Shown in pieces: positions 8,640-18,199 of a DNA stretch of 64,000 bases (positions are counted from its first letter, which is position 1; every line of letters begins with the position of its first letter). Origin of the DNA: Shewanella sp. 10N.286.48.A6. Lineage in GTDB: Bacteria > Pseudomonadota > Gammaproteobacteria > Enterobacterales > Shewanellaceae. The DNA lies in contig NZ_MCVI01000013.1 of the NCBI RefSeq assembly GCF_002873135.1, positions 47,041-111,040 on the forward strand. Direction: 5' to 3'. A program made the translations under genes and the position numbers. The notes under the pieces are model-generated. The model was not told the DNA's origin and made no database searches. It saw nothing but the letters and a program-made list of their open reading frames with translations.

Positions 8640-10634
8640 TTAATTTCCCACATTAATCCATTGACCTGCGGCAACGTCATGTTGTTGTAACTGGCTGTTA
8701 TCTCGCCACGTCACGGTTATTGTTTTTACCTGATTTGCTTCACCCAAACCAAAGTGAGCTATGTTCATTAAGCTTTGAGAGTGTGCCGCGCTAATAGAGC
8801 CTACAGTAAATACTTGTTTGTCTATTTTTTCTATCGCTTGAGTGGCGGACTTTTGATGATATTCAATCACTACTTTTGCCCCTAATGGGTCAATACCAGA
8901 AGCGCTGTAACCTACATTCACATTAATAAAGTTGGCTTTACTGGCAGCTTGCGCAACACCTCCTAGGTTGTTAAACACCTGCCACTGACCGTTATCATCG
9001 TCACCACTAATGATGTCTACAAAACCGTCTTTATCAATATCGAACGCCGCGCCCATATCGCCATGGGCTTGAGAACCTAATGCAGTAGCGCCATGGCCTT
9101 CAACCTGAGTAAATTGACCTTGATGATTAAGCAGTAATATATCTTCAACTCGTTTATTAAGTTCACCAAATCGGTAAACAAAAAAGTCTGAATAGCTATC
9201 ATTGTCAAAGTCTGCGCTGATTACTCCCCAATTGTTATGCTTAGATTGAGGAGGAAGCCTTGAAGATGCGTCTACAAAGCGGCCATTATCATTAACAAGT
9301 AATATGTCATCTACCCCTAACGCTTGTGGCTGCCAATCAGGCTGAATGGAGGTCACTCCAGTAATAGAAGCTCTGATATCCCAAGCAAGATTGTCGTTTA
9401 GTTTCCAATCCAGTCGCCATTGATGCTGGCCCTTATTTTCTCCTTGTTGAATTTGCCCCACATAATGGATGTACCAGCCAGACTCGGTTATTGTCGGTTT
9501 GCCTTTGGCTAATTCAGGCGTCAAGGTAATGGATTTTTTTGGTGGATCGATTCGGGCATGATGTTGGCCAATAAACACCGGTAACTTGATAAGCTTTGGC
9601 CCACGAGGGAAATGATAAAAGTCGCCTAATGTAATGGGGCCTTGGCTGGTAAAACTAATACCGTCTTGGCTTTTATTACCTTCATCACGAATATCTAAGC
9701 GGGTGGTTTTTTTATCAAAAGAAAGCGCGTTATTAGCTATTTGATAATAAGACTTGCCTCGGGCTAAATATAAGTCTGTATCGCCATCATTTTCTATGTC
9801 AGTTTGGGCTATCGCAGTAACAAAGCCAACATCTTGCAAGTGAGCTGGTAAATACTGTTTCGTGGCATTTTCATATTGGCCATTGATTTTTCCTAGCCAT
9901 ATTTGTAGCGCTGAATAAGCATTAAAGGTAATTAAATCTGGATATTGATCATCATTTAATTGGCTTATCAAGATTTTTTCTGCATCAATGTCTTCAAATA
10001 ATGGACTTGAATGATATTTGAATTGCCCATCCCCCTGATTAATAAATAACAAATTACGCGGTACATCTTCGGTTATCATTTTTTCTGCGTTAATTTGAAT
10101 TAAGTCTAAATCACCGTCGTTATCGACATCTAACCAACGGGCTGAGCGTCCTCTTGCTCCCATATTTGCTAGCCCACTTTGTACTGTTACATCAACAAAT
10201 TTACCTTGCTGCTGTTTGAATAAGCGCGGTGGTTTAGGTTGTGTACCATTACCGCCACCTAAAGTGATAATGACGTCAACCTCACCATCATTGTCATAAT
10301 CAGCAGCGGAAATACCATGGACATCAGCTTGCGCTAACAAATGCGGTCCGCTGGTAAAAGTCCCCTTGTTACTGCCATAAAATAACTGAGTTGGCCATTG
10401 GTCATGGTTAGTTAGCAGCAAGTCATAATTGCCATCTCTATTTAAATCAACCGTTGCAGGGCCGCCATATTTCCAAGCTGGAAAAGAACTTAAGCGACTT
10501 TCTTGGGTTACCTTGGTAAACATCGGTGTAGGTGGAGCAGCTGCAAGTACATAATGATTATTCAATGCCATCATGCTAATTAGCCCAACAATTGAAATTC
10601 CATTCCGATGCTGAGTAAGTCGTCTGTTGTTCAT
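8640..10634 (-). CDS. Exported FG-GAP/VCBS repeat protein with ASPIC/UnbV domain
   Basis: The start is placed at 10634, where a GAAAGGAT ribosome site precedes MNNRRLTQHRN, giving 664 residues; an upstream in-frame start would add 12 unlikely residues. A signal peptide ends near residue 32. At least seven calcium-loop repeats of the form DxDxDGxxD follow (for example DLNRDGNYD, DYDNDGEVD, DVDNDGDLD, DIENDGDTD, DFDNDSYSD, DIDKDGFVD), which build a beta-propeller. The last 100 residues resemble the ASPIC/UnbV domain of CRTAC1-like proteins (LGAKVVIEY ... LGEANQVKTITVTW). Such proteins are often found beside polysaccharide-degrading genes, but no reaction is firmly assigned to them. It may bind or process agar fragments outside the cell. 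A near-palindrome at 10653 sits at its start, so it probably belongs to the regulon. Confidence 0.82.
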   Translation of the reverse strand: MNNRRLTQHRNGISIVGLISMMALNNHYVLAAAPPTPMFTKVTQESRLSSFPAWKYGGPATVDLNRDGNYDLLLTNHDQWPTQLFYGSNKGTFTSGPHLLAQADVHGISAADYDNDGEVDVIITLGGGNGTQPKPPRLFKQQQGKFVDVTVQSGLANMGARGRSARWLDVDNDGDLDLIQINAEKMITEDVPRNLLFINQGDGQFKYHSSPLFEDIDAEKILISQLNDDQYPDLITFNAYSALQIWLGKINGQYENATKQYLPAHLQDVGFVTAIAQTDIENDGDTDLYLARGKSYYQIANNALSFDKKTTRLDIRDEGNKSQDGISFTSQGPITLGDFYHFPRGPKLIKLPVFIGQHHARIDPPKKSITLTPELAKGKPTITESGWYIHYVGQIQQGENKGQHQWRLDWKLNDNLAWDIRASITGVTSIQPDWQPQALGVDDILLVNDNGRFVDASSRLPPQSKHNNWGVISADFDNDSYSDFFVYRFGELNKRVEDILLLNHQGQFTQVEGHGATALGSQAHGDMGAAFDIDKDGFVDIISGDDDNGQWQVFNNLGGVAQAASKANFINVNVGYSASGIDPLGAKVVIEYHQKSATQAIEKIDKQVFTVGSISAAHSQSLMNIAHFGLGEANQVKTITVTWRDNSQLQQHDVAAGQWINVGN

Positions 10635-10652
10635 AAAGTATCCTTTCTGTAT

Positions 10653-10664
10653 TTTGTTAACATT
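10653..10664. promoter_or_regulatory. Regulon operator, two mismatches (TTTGTTAACATT)
   Basis: The core TTGTTAACA is kept, and only the outer bases differ from ATTGTTAACAAT. It lies 19 bases before the FG-GAP gene start on the minus strand. The position supports function; the mismatches make it less certain than the perfect copies. Confidence 0.45.
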
Positions 10665-10800
10665 AAACAATTTGTCTGTAAATGTAAATGGCTATTAATC
10701 ATTCATGTTTAATTGGTGATGGCTCATTAGTAAGCAGTGTTTTGTTTGAAATGCGACGATTACTGAGTGAATTAATTTGTCCTTTGAAGTTAACTTAAGC

Positions 10801-10838
10801 TTTACATCAAAACCACACAAGTGTAGATTGTTAACAAT
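10801..10838 (+). promoter_or_regulatory. AHG operon promoter with overlapping perfect operator
   Basis: TTTACA (10801-10806), a 17-base spacer and TAGATT (10824-10829) form a plausible promoter. The perfect palindrome ATTGTTAACAAT at 10827-10838 overlaps the -10 by three bases, a layout that favours repression. The same 15-base string TAGATTGTTAACAAT occurs at the TonB receptor promoter (18115-18129). Confidence 0.65.
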
Positions 10839-10873
10839 AAATCGTAAAATATTATCTGGTAGCGAGTCTCTAT

Positions 10874-11983
10874 ATGACCAACGAAGTGACAAGAATTGAA
10901 GCGATAAATGTTGAATACTATCAAGTGCCGTTAGCTGAAGTCCTTTCAGACGCTAAGCATGGTGATCATACCCACTTTGAACTCATTCTAATGCGTATTC
11001 GAACCGCTGATGGTTATGAAGGTGTAGGTTATACCTATACAGGTGGTAAAGGCGGGAGGGCTATTTATTCATTACTCAATGATGAAATGAAACCGTTGTT
11101 ATTAGGTAAAGACGCAGCAGATATCATGGCTATATGGGATGAAATGCAGTGGCATTTTCATTATGTCGGTCGTGGTGGTTTATTGAGTTTCGCTATTTCA
11201 GCTGTTGATATCGCATTATGGGACATCAAATGTAAAAACTTAGACTTGCCACTTTGGAAAGTCGCTGGCGGTCATAGTAATACTGTCAATTGTTATGCTG
11301 GTGGCATCGACTTAAATTTTGACCAGCCCAAACTGCTTAATAATATTCAAAGTTATTTAGATCGCGGCTTTGAAGCAGTAAAAATCAAGGTAGGTAAAGC
11401 CGATTACAAAGAAGACGTAAGGCGCGTTGAAGCTGTTCGAGAGCTAATAGGTCAAGATCGTATCTTCATGGTTGATGCCAATTACTCAATGACGAAAGAG
11501 CAAGCAATCAGATTCTCTAATGCTATTACTCATTGCGACATTAAATGGTTTGAAGAGCCGACCATTCCAGATGATTATCAAGGTTATGCTGACATTGCTG
11601 ATGCGACTAGTATCCCCCTCGCAATGGGAGAAAACTTACATACTATTCATGAGTTTACCTATGCAATCCAACAATCAAAATTAGGTTTTTTACAACCAGA
11701 TGCTTCTAACATTGGCGGCATTACCGGATTTTTGATGGTGGCACAGTTAGCTTATGCCAATAATCTTCCTGTTTGTAGTCATGGCATGCATGAGTTACAC
11801 GTGAGTTTGTTAGCGTCACAACCCCATTCTGGATATTTAGAAGTCCATTCATTCCCCATCGATGAATACACCACAACACCGCTAAAAATTGTTAACGGCA
11901 AAGCTGTTGCGCCGAATATTGCTGGTACCGGTGTTGTCTTTGACGATGCGTTATTAACACCCCATTTAAAAATGAGTTCATAA
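10874..11983 (+). CDS. Enolase-superfamily 3,6-anhydro-L-galactonate cycloisomerase
   Basis: This 369-residue mandelate racemase/muconate lactonising type enzyme likely converts 3,6-anhydro-L-galactonate to 2-keto-3-deoxy-L-galactonate, the ring-opening step of AHG catabolism. Catalytic lysines K170-x-K172 lie in KIKVGK, metal ligands are D201 (MVDANYS), E227 (WFEEP) and E253 (MGEN), and a catalytic His303 lies in CSHGMHELH. It opens a four-gene operon with a zinc dehydrogenase, a KduD-like SDR and an AldA-like aldehyde dehydrogenase, which together match the published AHG pathway. The superfamily is certain. The substrate is inferred from context; a plain sugar-acid dehydratase is the alternative. 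Confidence 0.85.
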   Translation: MTNEVTRIEAINVEYYQVPLAEVLSDAKHGDHTHFELILMRIRTADGYEGVGYTYTGGKGGRAIYSLLNDEMKPLLLGKDAADIMAIWDEMQWHFHYVGRGGLLSFAISAVDIALWDIKCKNLDLPLWKVAGGHSNTVNCYAGGIDLNFDQPKLLNNIQSYLDRGFEAVKIKVGKADYKEDVRRVEAVRELIGQDRIFMVDANYSMTKEQAIRFSNAITHCDIKWFEEPTIPDDYQGYADIADATSIPLAMGENLHTIHEFTYAIQQSKLGFLQPDASNIGGITGFLMVAQLAYANNLPVCSHGMHELHVSLLASQPHSGYLEVHSFPIDEYTTTPLKIVNGKAVAPNIAGTGVVFDDALLTPHLKMSS

Positions 11984-11993
11984 GGTAAATTAT

Positions 11994-13025
11994 ATGCAAG
12001 CTGCTCAATATATAGGTAACAAGTCATTCAAAATTATTGAGGCTTCACCAGTTGCTCCTGCAGACGATGAAGTTCGATTGAACGTAGGTTATGTTGGTAT
12101 TTGTGGTACTGATATGCACATTTATCACGGCGTAATGGATCAACGTGTTAATCCGCCGCATACCATTGGTCATGAAATATCTGGCACCATCGCCGAGTTA
12201 GGCAAAAATGTCAGTGGATACAGCGTCGGTGAACGTGTTGTTGTGCGTCCGTTAGATTGGTGTGGTGATTGTCCTGCCTGTGATGCTGGCCATACGCATG
12301 TATGTCAAAATCTTAAGTTTATGGGGATTGATACTCCGGGCGCTTTTCAAAATTCATGGACTGTTAAATCGCGCACTTTGCACAAACTGCCCGCTAACGT
12401 AAGTTTGAAGCAAGGCGCGTTAATTGAACCATTGTCAGTGGCTTGTCATGATATTTCACGTTCACGTCTTAAAGCAGGTGAAAAAGCGGTTGTTATTGGT
12501 GGCGGTCCTATTGGTCAACTTGTTGCGTTAGTGGCTAAATCAGTCGGGGCTGAAGTGATCATTTCAGAGCCTAATGAAAGTCGCCGCAGCTTTTCAAATA
12601 AATTTGATATCCCAACGGTTAACCCAATCGAGCAAGACTTAGCAGAATACGTACAAGATTGGACAAATGGAAAGGGCGCAGATGTGGTCTTTGAAGTTTC
12701 TGGTGTACAACCTGCTGTCGATTCAATGGTTCAAGTAGCGGCAGTTAGAGGCCGTATTTGCATGGTGGCCATTCATGCTCAAAAACCACAAGTTGATTTA
12801 TTCCAATTCTTCTGGAAAGAACTTGAGCTGCTAGGTGCACGAGTATACGAACATGCTGATTTTGATATGGCGATTGAACTTGTTGCTGCTGGTAAGATAG
12901 ATTTAGAACCTTTCATCACATCTATCAGTGACTTAGAGAATATTAGTAATGCTTTTGCTAGTATGGATAATAATCCAATAGGTATGAAAGCACTGGTTTC
13001 ATGCGAAGAAAAACTAAACGGTTAA
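11994..13025 (+). CDS. Zinc-dependent medium-chain dehydrogenase (sugar-acid dehydrogenase)
   Basis: This 343-residue MDR enzyme has the catalytic zinc region GICGTDMHIYHG and GHEISG, the structural zinc lobe CGDCPACDAGHTHVC, and an NAD-binding VVIGGGPIGQL motif. The family includes sorbitol and L-galactonate-5-dehydrogenases. Within the operon (11 bases after the cycloisomerase, ribosome site AAGGTAAAT) the best fit is the oxidation of 2-keto-3-deoxy-L-galactonate at C5 to the 2,5-diketo acid, which the next gene would reduce to KDG. This pair inverts the C5 stereocentre. The step assignment rests on pathway logic, not on a residue that proves the substrate. Confidence 0.8.
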   Translation: MQAAQYIGNKSFKIIEASPVAPADDEVRLNVGYVGICGTDMHIYHGVMDQRVNPPHTIGHEISGTIAELGKNVSGYSVGERVVVRPLDWCGDCPACDAGHTHVCQNLKFMGIDTPGAFQNSWTVKSRTLHKLPANVSLKQGALIEPLSVACHDISRSRLKAGEKAVVIGGGPIGQLVALVAKSVGAEVIISEPNESRRSFSNKFDIPTVNPIEQDLAEYVQDWTNGKGADVVFEVSGVQPAVDSMVQVAAVRGRICMVAIHAQKPQVDLFQFFWKELELLGARVYEHADFDMAIELVAAGKIDLEPFITSISDLENISNAFASMDNNPIGMKALVSCEEKLNG

Positions 13026-13037
13026 TAAGGTAACAAA

Positions 13038-13802
13038 ATGCTTAATAAATTTGATTTAACAGGTAAAGTTGCCTTAGTCACGGGTTGCAGTCGCGGTATT
13101 GGTAAAGCAATGGCAGAAGCGCTCGCTGAAGCTGGCGCTGATATCATTGGTGTATCAGCAAGTCTTGCTGCATCAGGTTCTGATGTGGAAAAAAATGTTC
13201 AAGCGGCTGGTAAAAAATTCTATCCATATCAATGTGATTTTTCAGATAGACAAAGTCTTTATCACTTTATCGAAACAGTGAAAGCGCAGCATGCAAATAT
13301 TGATATTCTAGTGAATAATGCGGGTTCTATATTACGCGAGCCAGCAACTGAGCATCGTGATGAATACTGGGATAAAATCATTGAGATAAACCTAAATTCT
13401 CAATTTATTTTAAGCCGTGAAATTGGCAAAGAAATGGTTGCACGTGGTGAAGGTAAAATTATTTTCACTGCTTCATTGTTAACATTTCAAGGTGGTATTA
13501 CTGTTCCTGGTTATGCAGCAAGTAAAGGTGCAATTGGTCAGCTAACAAAAGCACTTGCAAACGAATGGGCTGGTAAAGGCGTTAATGTTAATGCTATTGC
13601 ACCAGGTTACATTGCCACTGATAATACTGAAGCACTGCGTGATGATCCTGTGCGTTCTAAATCTATTTTAGATCGTATCCCACAAGGGCGATGGGGAACT
13701 CCTGATGATTTTAAAGGACCGACAGTATTTTTAGCTTCCGCAGCTTCTGATTATATGAATGGCGGTATTTTGTTGGTTGATGGCGGTTGGATGGGAAGAT
13801 AA
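13038..13802 (+). CDS. KduD-like short-chain dehydrogenase (2,5-diketo-3-deoxygluconate reductase)
   Basis: This 254-residue SDR has the cofactor motif TGCSRGIG (15-22), NNAG, and the catalytic set S146, Y159, K163 (YAASK). The C-terminal part ([16 protein letters not shown], then VFLAS and LVDGGWM) closely resembles KduD, 2-dehydro-3-deoxy-D-gluconate 5-dehydrogenase. In the AHG route such an enzyme makes KDG from the 2,5-diketo acid, linking to the KDG kinase at 33699. It is the third gene of the operon, 12 bases after the zinc dehydrogenase and 4 bases before the aldehyde dehydrogenase start. An ATTGTTAACATT string inside it (13475) is coding and not taken as an operator. Confidence 0.87.
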   Translation: MLNKFDLTGKVALVTGCSRGIGKAMAEALAEAGADIIGVSASLAASGSDVEKNVQAAGKKFYPYQCDFSDRQSLYHFIETVKAQHANIDILVNNAGSILREPATEHRDEYWDKIIEINLNSQFILSREIGKEMVARGEGKIIFTASLLTFQGGITVPGYAASKGAIGQLTKALANEWAGKGVNVNAIAPGYIATDNTEALRDDPVRSKSILDRIPQGRWGTPDDFKGPTVFLASAASDYMNGGILLVDGGWMGR

Positions 13803-13806
13803 AGTC

Positions 13807-15258
13807 ATGGAAATTAGAAATAACGTAAATTTTATTAATGGTGAGTACGTACCGTCAAAATCTGATGGCACTATTTCAGTATTTTCACCTAGTACTGGAG
13901 AGTTAGTCGGTGTTATTCCGCAAGGATGTGTTGATGATGCGCAAGATGCATTAGAAATTGCTCAGCAGGCTCAAAAGCTTTGGGCGAAAAAGACCCCGAG
14001 AGCACGTGCCGTTATCTTACGTAAATTTGCTGATGGTATACGAGCTAGCGCCGAATCATTAGCAGAGCTCTTAGTAAAAGAGCAAGGTAAATTGATTGAT
14101 GTCGCCCGCATGGAGGTGAATGCCACTGCGACATTTGTTGAATATGCTTGTGATAATGCGTTGACCTTACAAGGTGATATTTTACCTTCTGATAATGAAA
14201 ACGAAAAGATTTACATCCATAAAGTACCTAAAGGTGTTGTGGTTGCGATTACCGCGTGGAATTTTCCGTTAGCATTAGCTGGCAGAAAAATTGGCCCAGC
14301 ATTGATAACGGGTAACAGTATTGTTGTTAAACCGACTCAAGAAACGCCCCTTGCAACGATGGAGTTAGGTCGTATTGCTAATGAAGCGGGTATACCACCA
14401 GGTGTACTGAACATCATTAATGGTAGTGGCTCTATTGTCGGCCAACATTTATGTGAAAGCCCTATTACAGAGCTGATAACCATGACGGGTAGTACCCGTG
14501 CTGGTCAAATTATCTATCAGGCCAGTAGCAAGCATCTCACGCCAGTGATGCTAGAACTTGGGGGCAAAGCGCCGTTTATTGTGATGGAAGATGCTGATTT
14601 AGATAAAGCCGTCGACGATGCCGTAGTTGCACGTTTTGCTAATTGTGGTCAGGTTTGTACCTGCGCAGAACGTCTATATGTTCACGCCGATGTTTATGAT
14701 GCCTTTATTGCTAAATTCATCCCTAAAGTGCAAGCACTTAAAGTAGGTAACCCAATGGACCCAAGTTCTGATATGGGGCCAAAAGTTAATCAAAGTGAGA
14801 TTAACAATATTCACAGCTTGGTTGAAAAAAGCATTAAACAAGGCGCGAAACTCGCTACCGGTGGGAAAATTGCTGAGGTTGCAGGTTTTGAAGGCGGAAA
14901 CTGGTATGAGCCTACAGTGCTGGTAGATGTAGAGCAGAATAATATTTTGGTTCATGAAGAAACTTTCGGCCCAGTATTACCTATCATTAAAATTCACAGT
15001 ATTGATGATGCTATTACTTATACCAACGATAGTGAGTATGGTTTGTCGGCGTATTTATACACCAAAAACTTGGCTTACATTCACCGCTCTATTGCAGAAA
15101 TGGAAGTTGGCGAAGTATATGTTAATCGTGGGTTAGGGGAGCAACATCAAGGTTTCCATAATGGTTGGAAAATGAGTGGTGTTGGTGGTGAAGACGGTAA
15201 GTATGGTTTAGAGCAGTATGTTGAAAAGAAAACCGTTTATATGAACGAAGCTGAATAA
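13807..15258 (+). CDS. AldA-like aldehyde dehydrogenase (3,6-anhydro-L-galactose dehydrogenase)
   Basis: The start is set at ATG 13807, just after the SDR stop; the longer reading from 13759 overlaps the SDR and lacks a ribosome site. The 483-residue length is right for the NAD(P)-dependent aldehyde dehydrogenase family. Catalytic Cys284 lies in GQVCTCAE, the general base Glu250 in LELGGKAP, and MTGSTRAG and WNFPLA are present. Overall it resembles lactaldehyde dehydrogenase AldA. It should oxidise 3,6-anhydro-L-galactose to the anhydrogalactonate, which is the first reaction of the pathway although the gene is last in the operon. A strong terminator follows. A general lactaldehyde or glycolaldehyde role is the alternative. 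Confidence 0.88.
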   Translation: MEIRNNVNFINGEYVPSKSDGTISVFSPSTGELVGVIPQGCVDDAQDALEIAQQAQKLWAKKTPRARAVILRKFADGIRASAESLAELLVKEQGKLIDVARMEVNATATFVEYACDNALTLQGDILPSDNENEKIYIHKVPKGVVVAITAWNFPLALAGRKIGPALITGNSIVVKPTQETPLATMELGRIANEAGIPPGVLNIINGSGSIVGQHLCESPITELITMTGSTRAGQIIYQASSKHLTPVMLELGGKAPFIVMEDADLDKAVDDAVVARFANCGQVCTCAERLYVHADVYDAFIAKFIPKVQALKVGNPMDPSSDMGPKVNQSEINNIHSLVEKSIKQGAKLATGGKIAEVAGFEGGNWYEPTVLVDVEQNNILVHEETFGPVLPIIKIHSIDDAITYTNDSEYGLSAYLYTKNLAYIHRSIAEMEVGEVYVNRGLGEQHQGFHNGWKMSGVGGEDGKYGLEQYVEKKTVYMNEAE

Positions 15259-15274
15259 AGTGATATTTGTTACC

Positions 15275-15309
15275 AAGCCTTGAGGGTTCTCCTCAAGGCT
15301 TCAATTTTT
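15275..15309 (+). terminator. Terminator of the AHG operon
   Basis: AAGCCTTGAGG and CCTCAAGGCTT pair perfectly around a 5-base loop, followed by CAATTTTT. It separates the AHG operon from the GH50 gene. Confidence 0.85.
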
Positions 15310-15480
15310 GAGTTAATTCATCCTGTTGTATTCCATCATTAACCATTTTGCACTGGCAAGCCAGTGCAATCGATTGTTGCAACTGTGATTTAGTATTCGG
15401 CAGGTATGAAGTGAAATTTTAAGGCGTTAATTAACCATTATCAGCGTAGTCGTTTTGCTGACTATATTGCAGGAGGCGAT

Positions 15481-17901
15481 ATGCCTGAACTATTTTTAAA
15501 TAATGTTCCAATAAAGGTTTCAAATAACATTTCAAATAAAGCGCGTGCAGTGTGTGGCTTGCTTTTACTAGGGAGCCTAGCGACATTATTGGGCTGCAAT
15601 AGCCATACTCCAGCAGAAGCCACAACAGCTAATACGTCTGAGACAGCCAAAGATACAGTTTCTAAGGCGGATAATGTCAATTTTGAACGTACGCTGTTCG
15701 ACTTTGAAAATGCTGACCAATTACAAAACATCATTGGAAAAAATGCCCTGTTTTCCATAGTGAATAGCGGCAACAATAATGCCCTTGAAGTTACCTTTCA
15801 ATCTGAAGTTAATTATAAAGCCAATATTAGTTTACAGGCAACATCACCATGGGATATAAGCGGTCACCAAGATGTTGCCATTGCGGTGGACATTACTAAT
15901 CATGCCGACGCATCAACGCCACTCTATGTTAAAGCGTTTGACTTAAACGACCACCAATCACGCAGTACGGTTATTCCGGCGTCTTCCTCCAAAACCTATT
16001 ACATTGTGTTAAGTGGTGATGAGTTAGACCAAAATACCGGAATTCGTTCAAACCCTAAATATTGGCTCACAGACTATGAACAAATTGAATGGCGGGGTGG
16101 CAAAAAAGACCTAGATTTACACCACATAACAGCCTTTGAGTTTCAGGTTGGCGGCTCTTTAGTCGATAAACATCTTTCGTTTGATAATGTGCGCTTAATA
16201 ACGCCTAAAGCGGTAATAAGTGATTATTTAGTCGGCTTGGTTGATCAGTTTGGTCAAAACGCAAAACAATATTTCAACGGCAAGGTGAATTCTGTTGAAG
16301 CATTACAACAGCGCAGTGCAAAAGAAATCGCCCTACTTGAAAAAGCCCCACGATTGGCCGATCGAAGTCAATTTAACGGCTGGATAAATGGTCCTAAACT
16401 AGCTGCAACAGGCTATTTTAGAGTGGATAAGTATCGAGATAAATGGACCTTAGTTGACCCCGAAGGCTATTTGTTCTTTTCAAATGGTATTGCCAATATA
16501 CGCATGGCTAATACCTCAACTATTACCGGCTATGATTTTGATCCCGCGCTGATAAATATTAAGTTAGCCACTGACTTAACACCTGAAGACTCACTAGGAT
16601 TGAACCAAGTTGACCATCAAGCCATACCCAGTCGTAAACTCGTCTCGGCACTACGCAGTGACATGTTTAGCTGGCTGCCAAGTTATGATGAACCCTTAGG
16701 GCAGAATTTTGGTTATCGTCGCAGTGTTCATACTGGGCCGGTACTTTCTGGGGAGACTTTTAGTTTTTATCGGGCAAATTTACAACGTAAATTTGCCGAA
16801 AATGACCCTGAAAAATTATTTAAAAAATGGAAAGATAATACTATTAATCGTATGCACAGCTGGGGCTTTACCTCATTTGGAAACTGGGTAGACCCCGGGT
16901 ATTACCAAATGAATCGCTTACCATATTTTGCGAATGGTTGGATTATAGGTGACTTCAAAACGGTCAGCAGTGGTAATGATTATTGGAGCCCACTACCAGA
17001 TCCTTTTGACCCAGTTTTTGCAGTACGTGCTAGAGCCACTATTGCGCAAATAGCCTTAGAAGTCGATAACAACCCTTGGTGTATTGGGGTATTTATTGAT
17101 AACGAAAAAAGTTGGGGCATGATGGGCAGTACACAAAGCCAGTATGGAATTGTGATCAATACCCTAAGTCGTTCAACTGAAGACAGCCCAGCAAAAGCGG
17201 CGTTTGTTGATGCATTAAAGAGCAAGTATTTAACGATTGACTCTTTAAACAAGGCGTGGGAGCAAAAGTTCAGTTGGGATGATCTCATAAAAGGCGTGAG
17301 TTTAAAGAATATCAACGATGATGTTAGCGCTGATTTATCGATGCTACTTACCTTATATGCTGAACAATATTTTAAAACAGTGAGTTCGACCTTGAAGCAA
17401 TATATGCCCAACCATTTATATATGGGGGCGAGATTTGCCAGTTGGGGGATGACGCCAGAGATCCGCGCGGCAGCGGCTAAATATGCTGATGTGATGAGTT
17501 ATAACTATTATAACGAAGGCTTAGATAAAGGCTTTTGGGCCTTCTTAGAGGAAGTTAATCGGCCAAGCATTATTGGTGAGTTTCATAATGGTTCACTCGA
17601 CTCAGGTTTGTTACACCCAGGCCTAGTGCCTGCACAATCTCAAGCTGATAGGGGCCAGATGTATCAAGAGTATATGAAAAGTGTCATCGAGAATCGATAC
17701 TTTGTCGGTGCGCATTGGTTTCAATATATTGATTCGCCTTTAACCGGCAGAGCTTATGATGGCGAAAACTATAATGTCGGTTTTGTTTCGGTGACAGATA
17801 AACCTTATACCGAATTGGTAGATGCCGCGAAAGTTGTTAATAGCACTCTGTATAAAAAGCGTTTTAGTGAAGAAATAAAGTCAGTAAAAGACGTAAATTA
17901 G
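15481..17901 (+). CDS. GH50 beta-agarase 1 (lipoprotein)
   Basis: GH50 enzymes cut beta-1,4 bonds of agarose, commonly releasing neoagarobiose from chain ends. This 806-residue protein starts after a perfect AGGAGG (15471-15476). A lipobox LLGC with Cys39 predicts an anchored lipoprotein. Residues about 60-240 form a CBM-like jelly-roll domain, then the GH50 barrel begins near GPKLAATGYFR. The presumed acid/base Glu542 (IDNEKSWG) and nucleophile Glu700 (IIGEFHNG) are 158 residues apart, as expected for GH50. It follows the AHG operon behind a terminator and has no palindrome of its own in the 220 bases upstream, unlike the second GH50 gene. Two paralogues lie at 29311 and 42555. Confidence 0.92.
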   Translation: MPELFLNNVPIKVSNNISNKARAVCGLLLLGSLATLLGCNSHTPAEATTANTSETAKDTVSKADNVNFERTLFDFENADQLQNIIGKNALFSIVNSGNNNALEVTFQSEVNYKANISLQATSPWDISGHQDVAIAVDITNHADASTPLYVKAFDLNDHQSRSTVIPASSSKTYYIVLSGDELDQNTGIRSNPKYWLTDYEQIEWRGGKKDLDLHHITAFEFQVGGSLVDKHLSFDNVRLITPKAVISDYLVGLVDQFGQNAKQYFNGKVNSVEALQQRSAKEIALLEKAPRLADRSQFNGWINGPKLAATGYFRVDKYRDKWTLVDPEGYLFFSNGIANIRMANTSTITGYDFDPALINIKLATDLTPEDSLGLNQVDHQAIPSRKLVSALRSDMFSWLPSYDEPLGQNFGYRRSVHTGPVLSGETFSFYRANLQRKFAENDPEKLFKKWKDNTINRMHSWGFTSFGNWVDPGYYQMNRLPYFANGWIIGDFKTVSSGNDYWSPLPDPFDPVFAVRARATIAQIALEVDNNPWCIGVFIDNEKSWGMMGSTQSQYGIVINTLSRSTEDSPAKAAFVDALKSKYLTIDSLNKAWEQKFSWDDLIKGVSLKNINDDVSADLSMLLTLYAEQYFKTVSSTLKQYMPNHLYMGARFASWGMTPEIRAAAAKYADVMSYNYYNEGLDKGFWAFLEEVNRPSIIGEFHNGSLDSGLLHPGLVPAQSQADRGQMYQEYMKSVIENRYFVGAHWFQYIDSPLTGRAYDGENYNVGFVSVTDKPYTELVDAAKVVNSTLYKKRFSEEIKSVKDVN

Positions 17902-18058
17902 CCCAGTACGCCCTAAGTTAAATACTACTGACATTTTCAATCCTAACTATACCAATACCAGTGCTTATTACGGATAAAGATGGCTATTTATCTCTTTTTT
18001 TCATAGATATAAAAACACTTATCTACGCATTTTTGAGCGTCATTAAAAAGCATTAAAA

Positions 18059-18070
18059 ATTGTCAACAAT
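18059..18070. promoter_or_regulatory. Regulon operator, one mismatch (ATTGTCAACAAT)
   Basis: It differs from the perfect palindrome only at the sixth base. It lies 20 bases upstream of the -35 of the TonB receptor promoter and supports a consensus ATTGTNNACAAT. Confidence 0.65.
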
Positions 18071-18117
18071 AAACAAACTTCAAAAAACTATTGACAGGGT
18101 GGTTAATAAATAGCTAG

Positions 18118-18129
18118 ATTGTTAACAAT
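18118..18129. promoter_or_regulatory. Regulon operator ATTGTTAACAAT (perfect)
   Basis: A perfect palindrome overlaps the last three bases of the -10 (TAGATT) of the TonB receptor promoter. This is the same geometry as at the AHG operon promoter. Confidence 0.75.
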
Positions 18130-18199
18130 TCGGTCACAAATATGCGCTAATGCATGCGGTCGGATTAAGGCTTAAAATCCGATAACAAGAAGGTTTTTC

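Larger units (their letters stand above)
17902..18199 (+). promoter_or_regulatory. TonB receptor promoter region with two operators
   Basis: This 298-base gap carries TTGACA (18091-18096), an 18-base spacer and TAGATT (18115-18120). One operator variant lies upstream of the -35 (18059-18070) and a perfect operator overlaps the -10 (18118-18129). The centres are 59 bases apart, so looping or cooperative binding is possible. Confidence 0.65.

Noticed and set aside
13475..13486. ATTGTTAACATT inside the SDR gene
   Set aside because: It is coding sequence and no start lies nearby; probably a chance match. A half match at 11888 in the cycloisomerase gene was dropped for the same reason.
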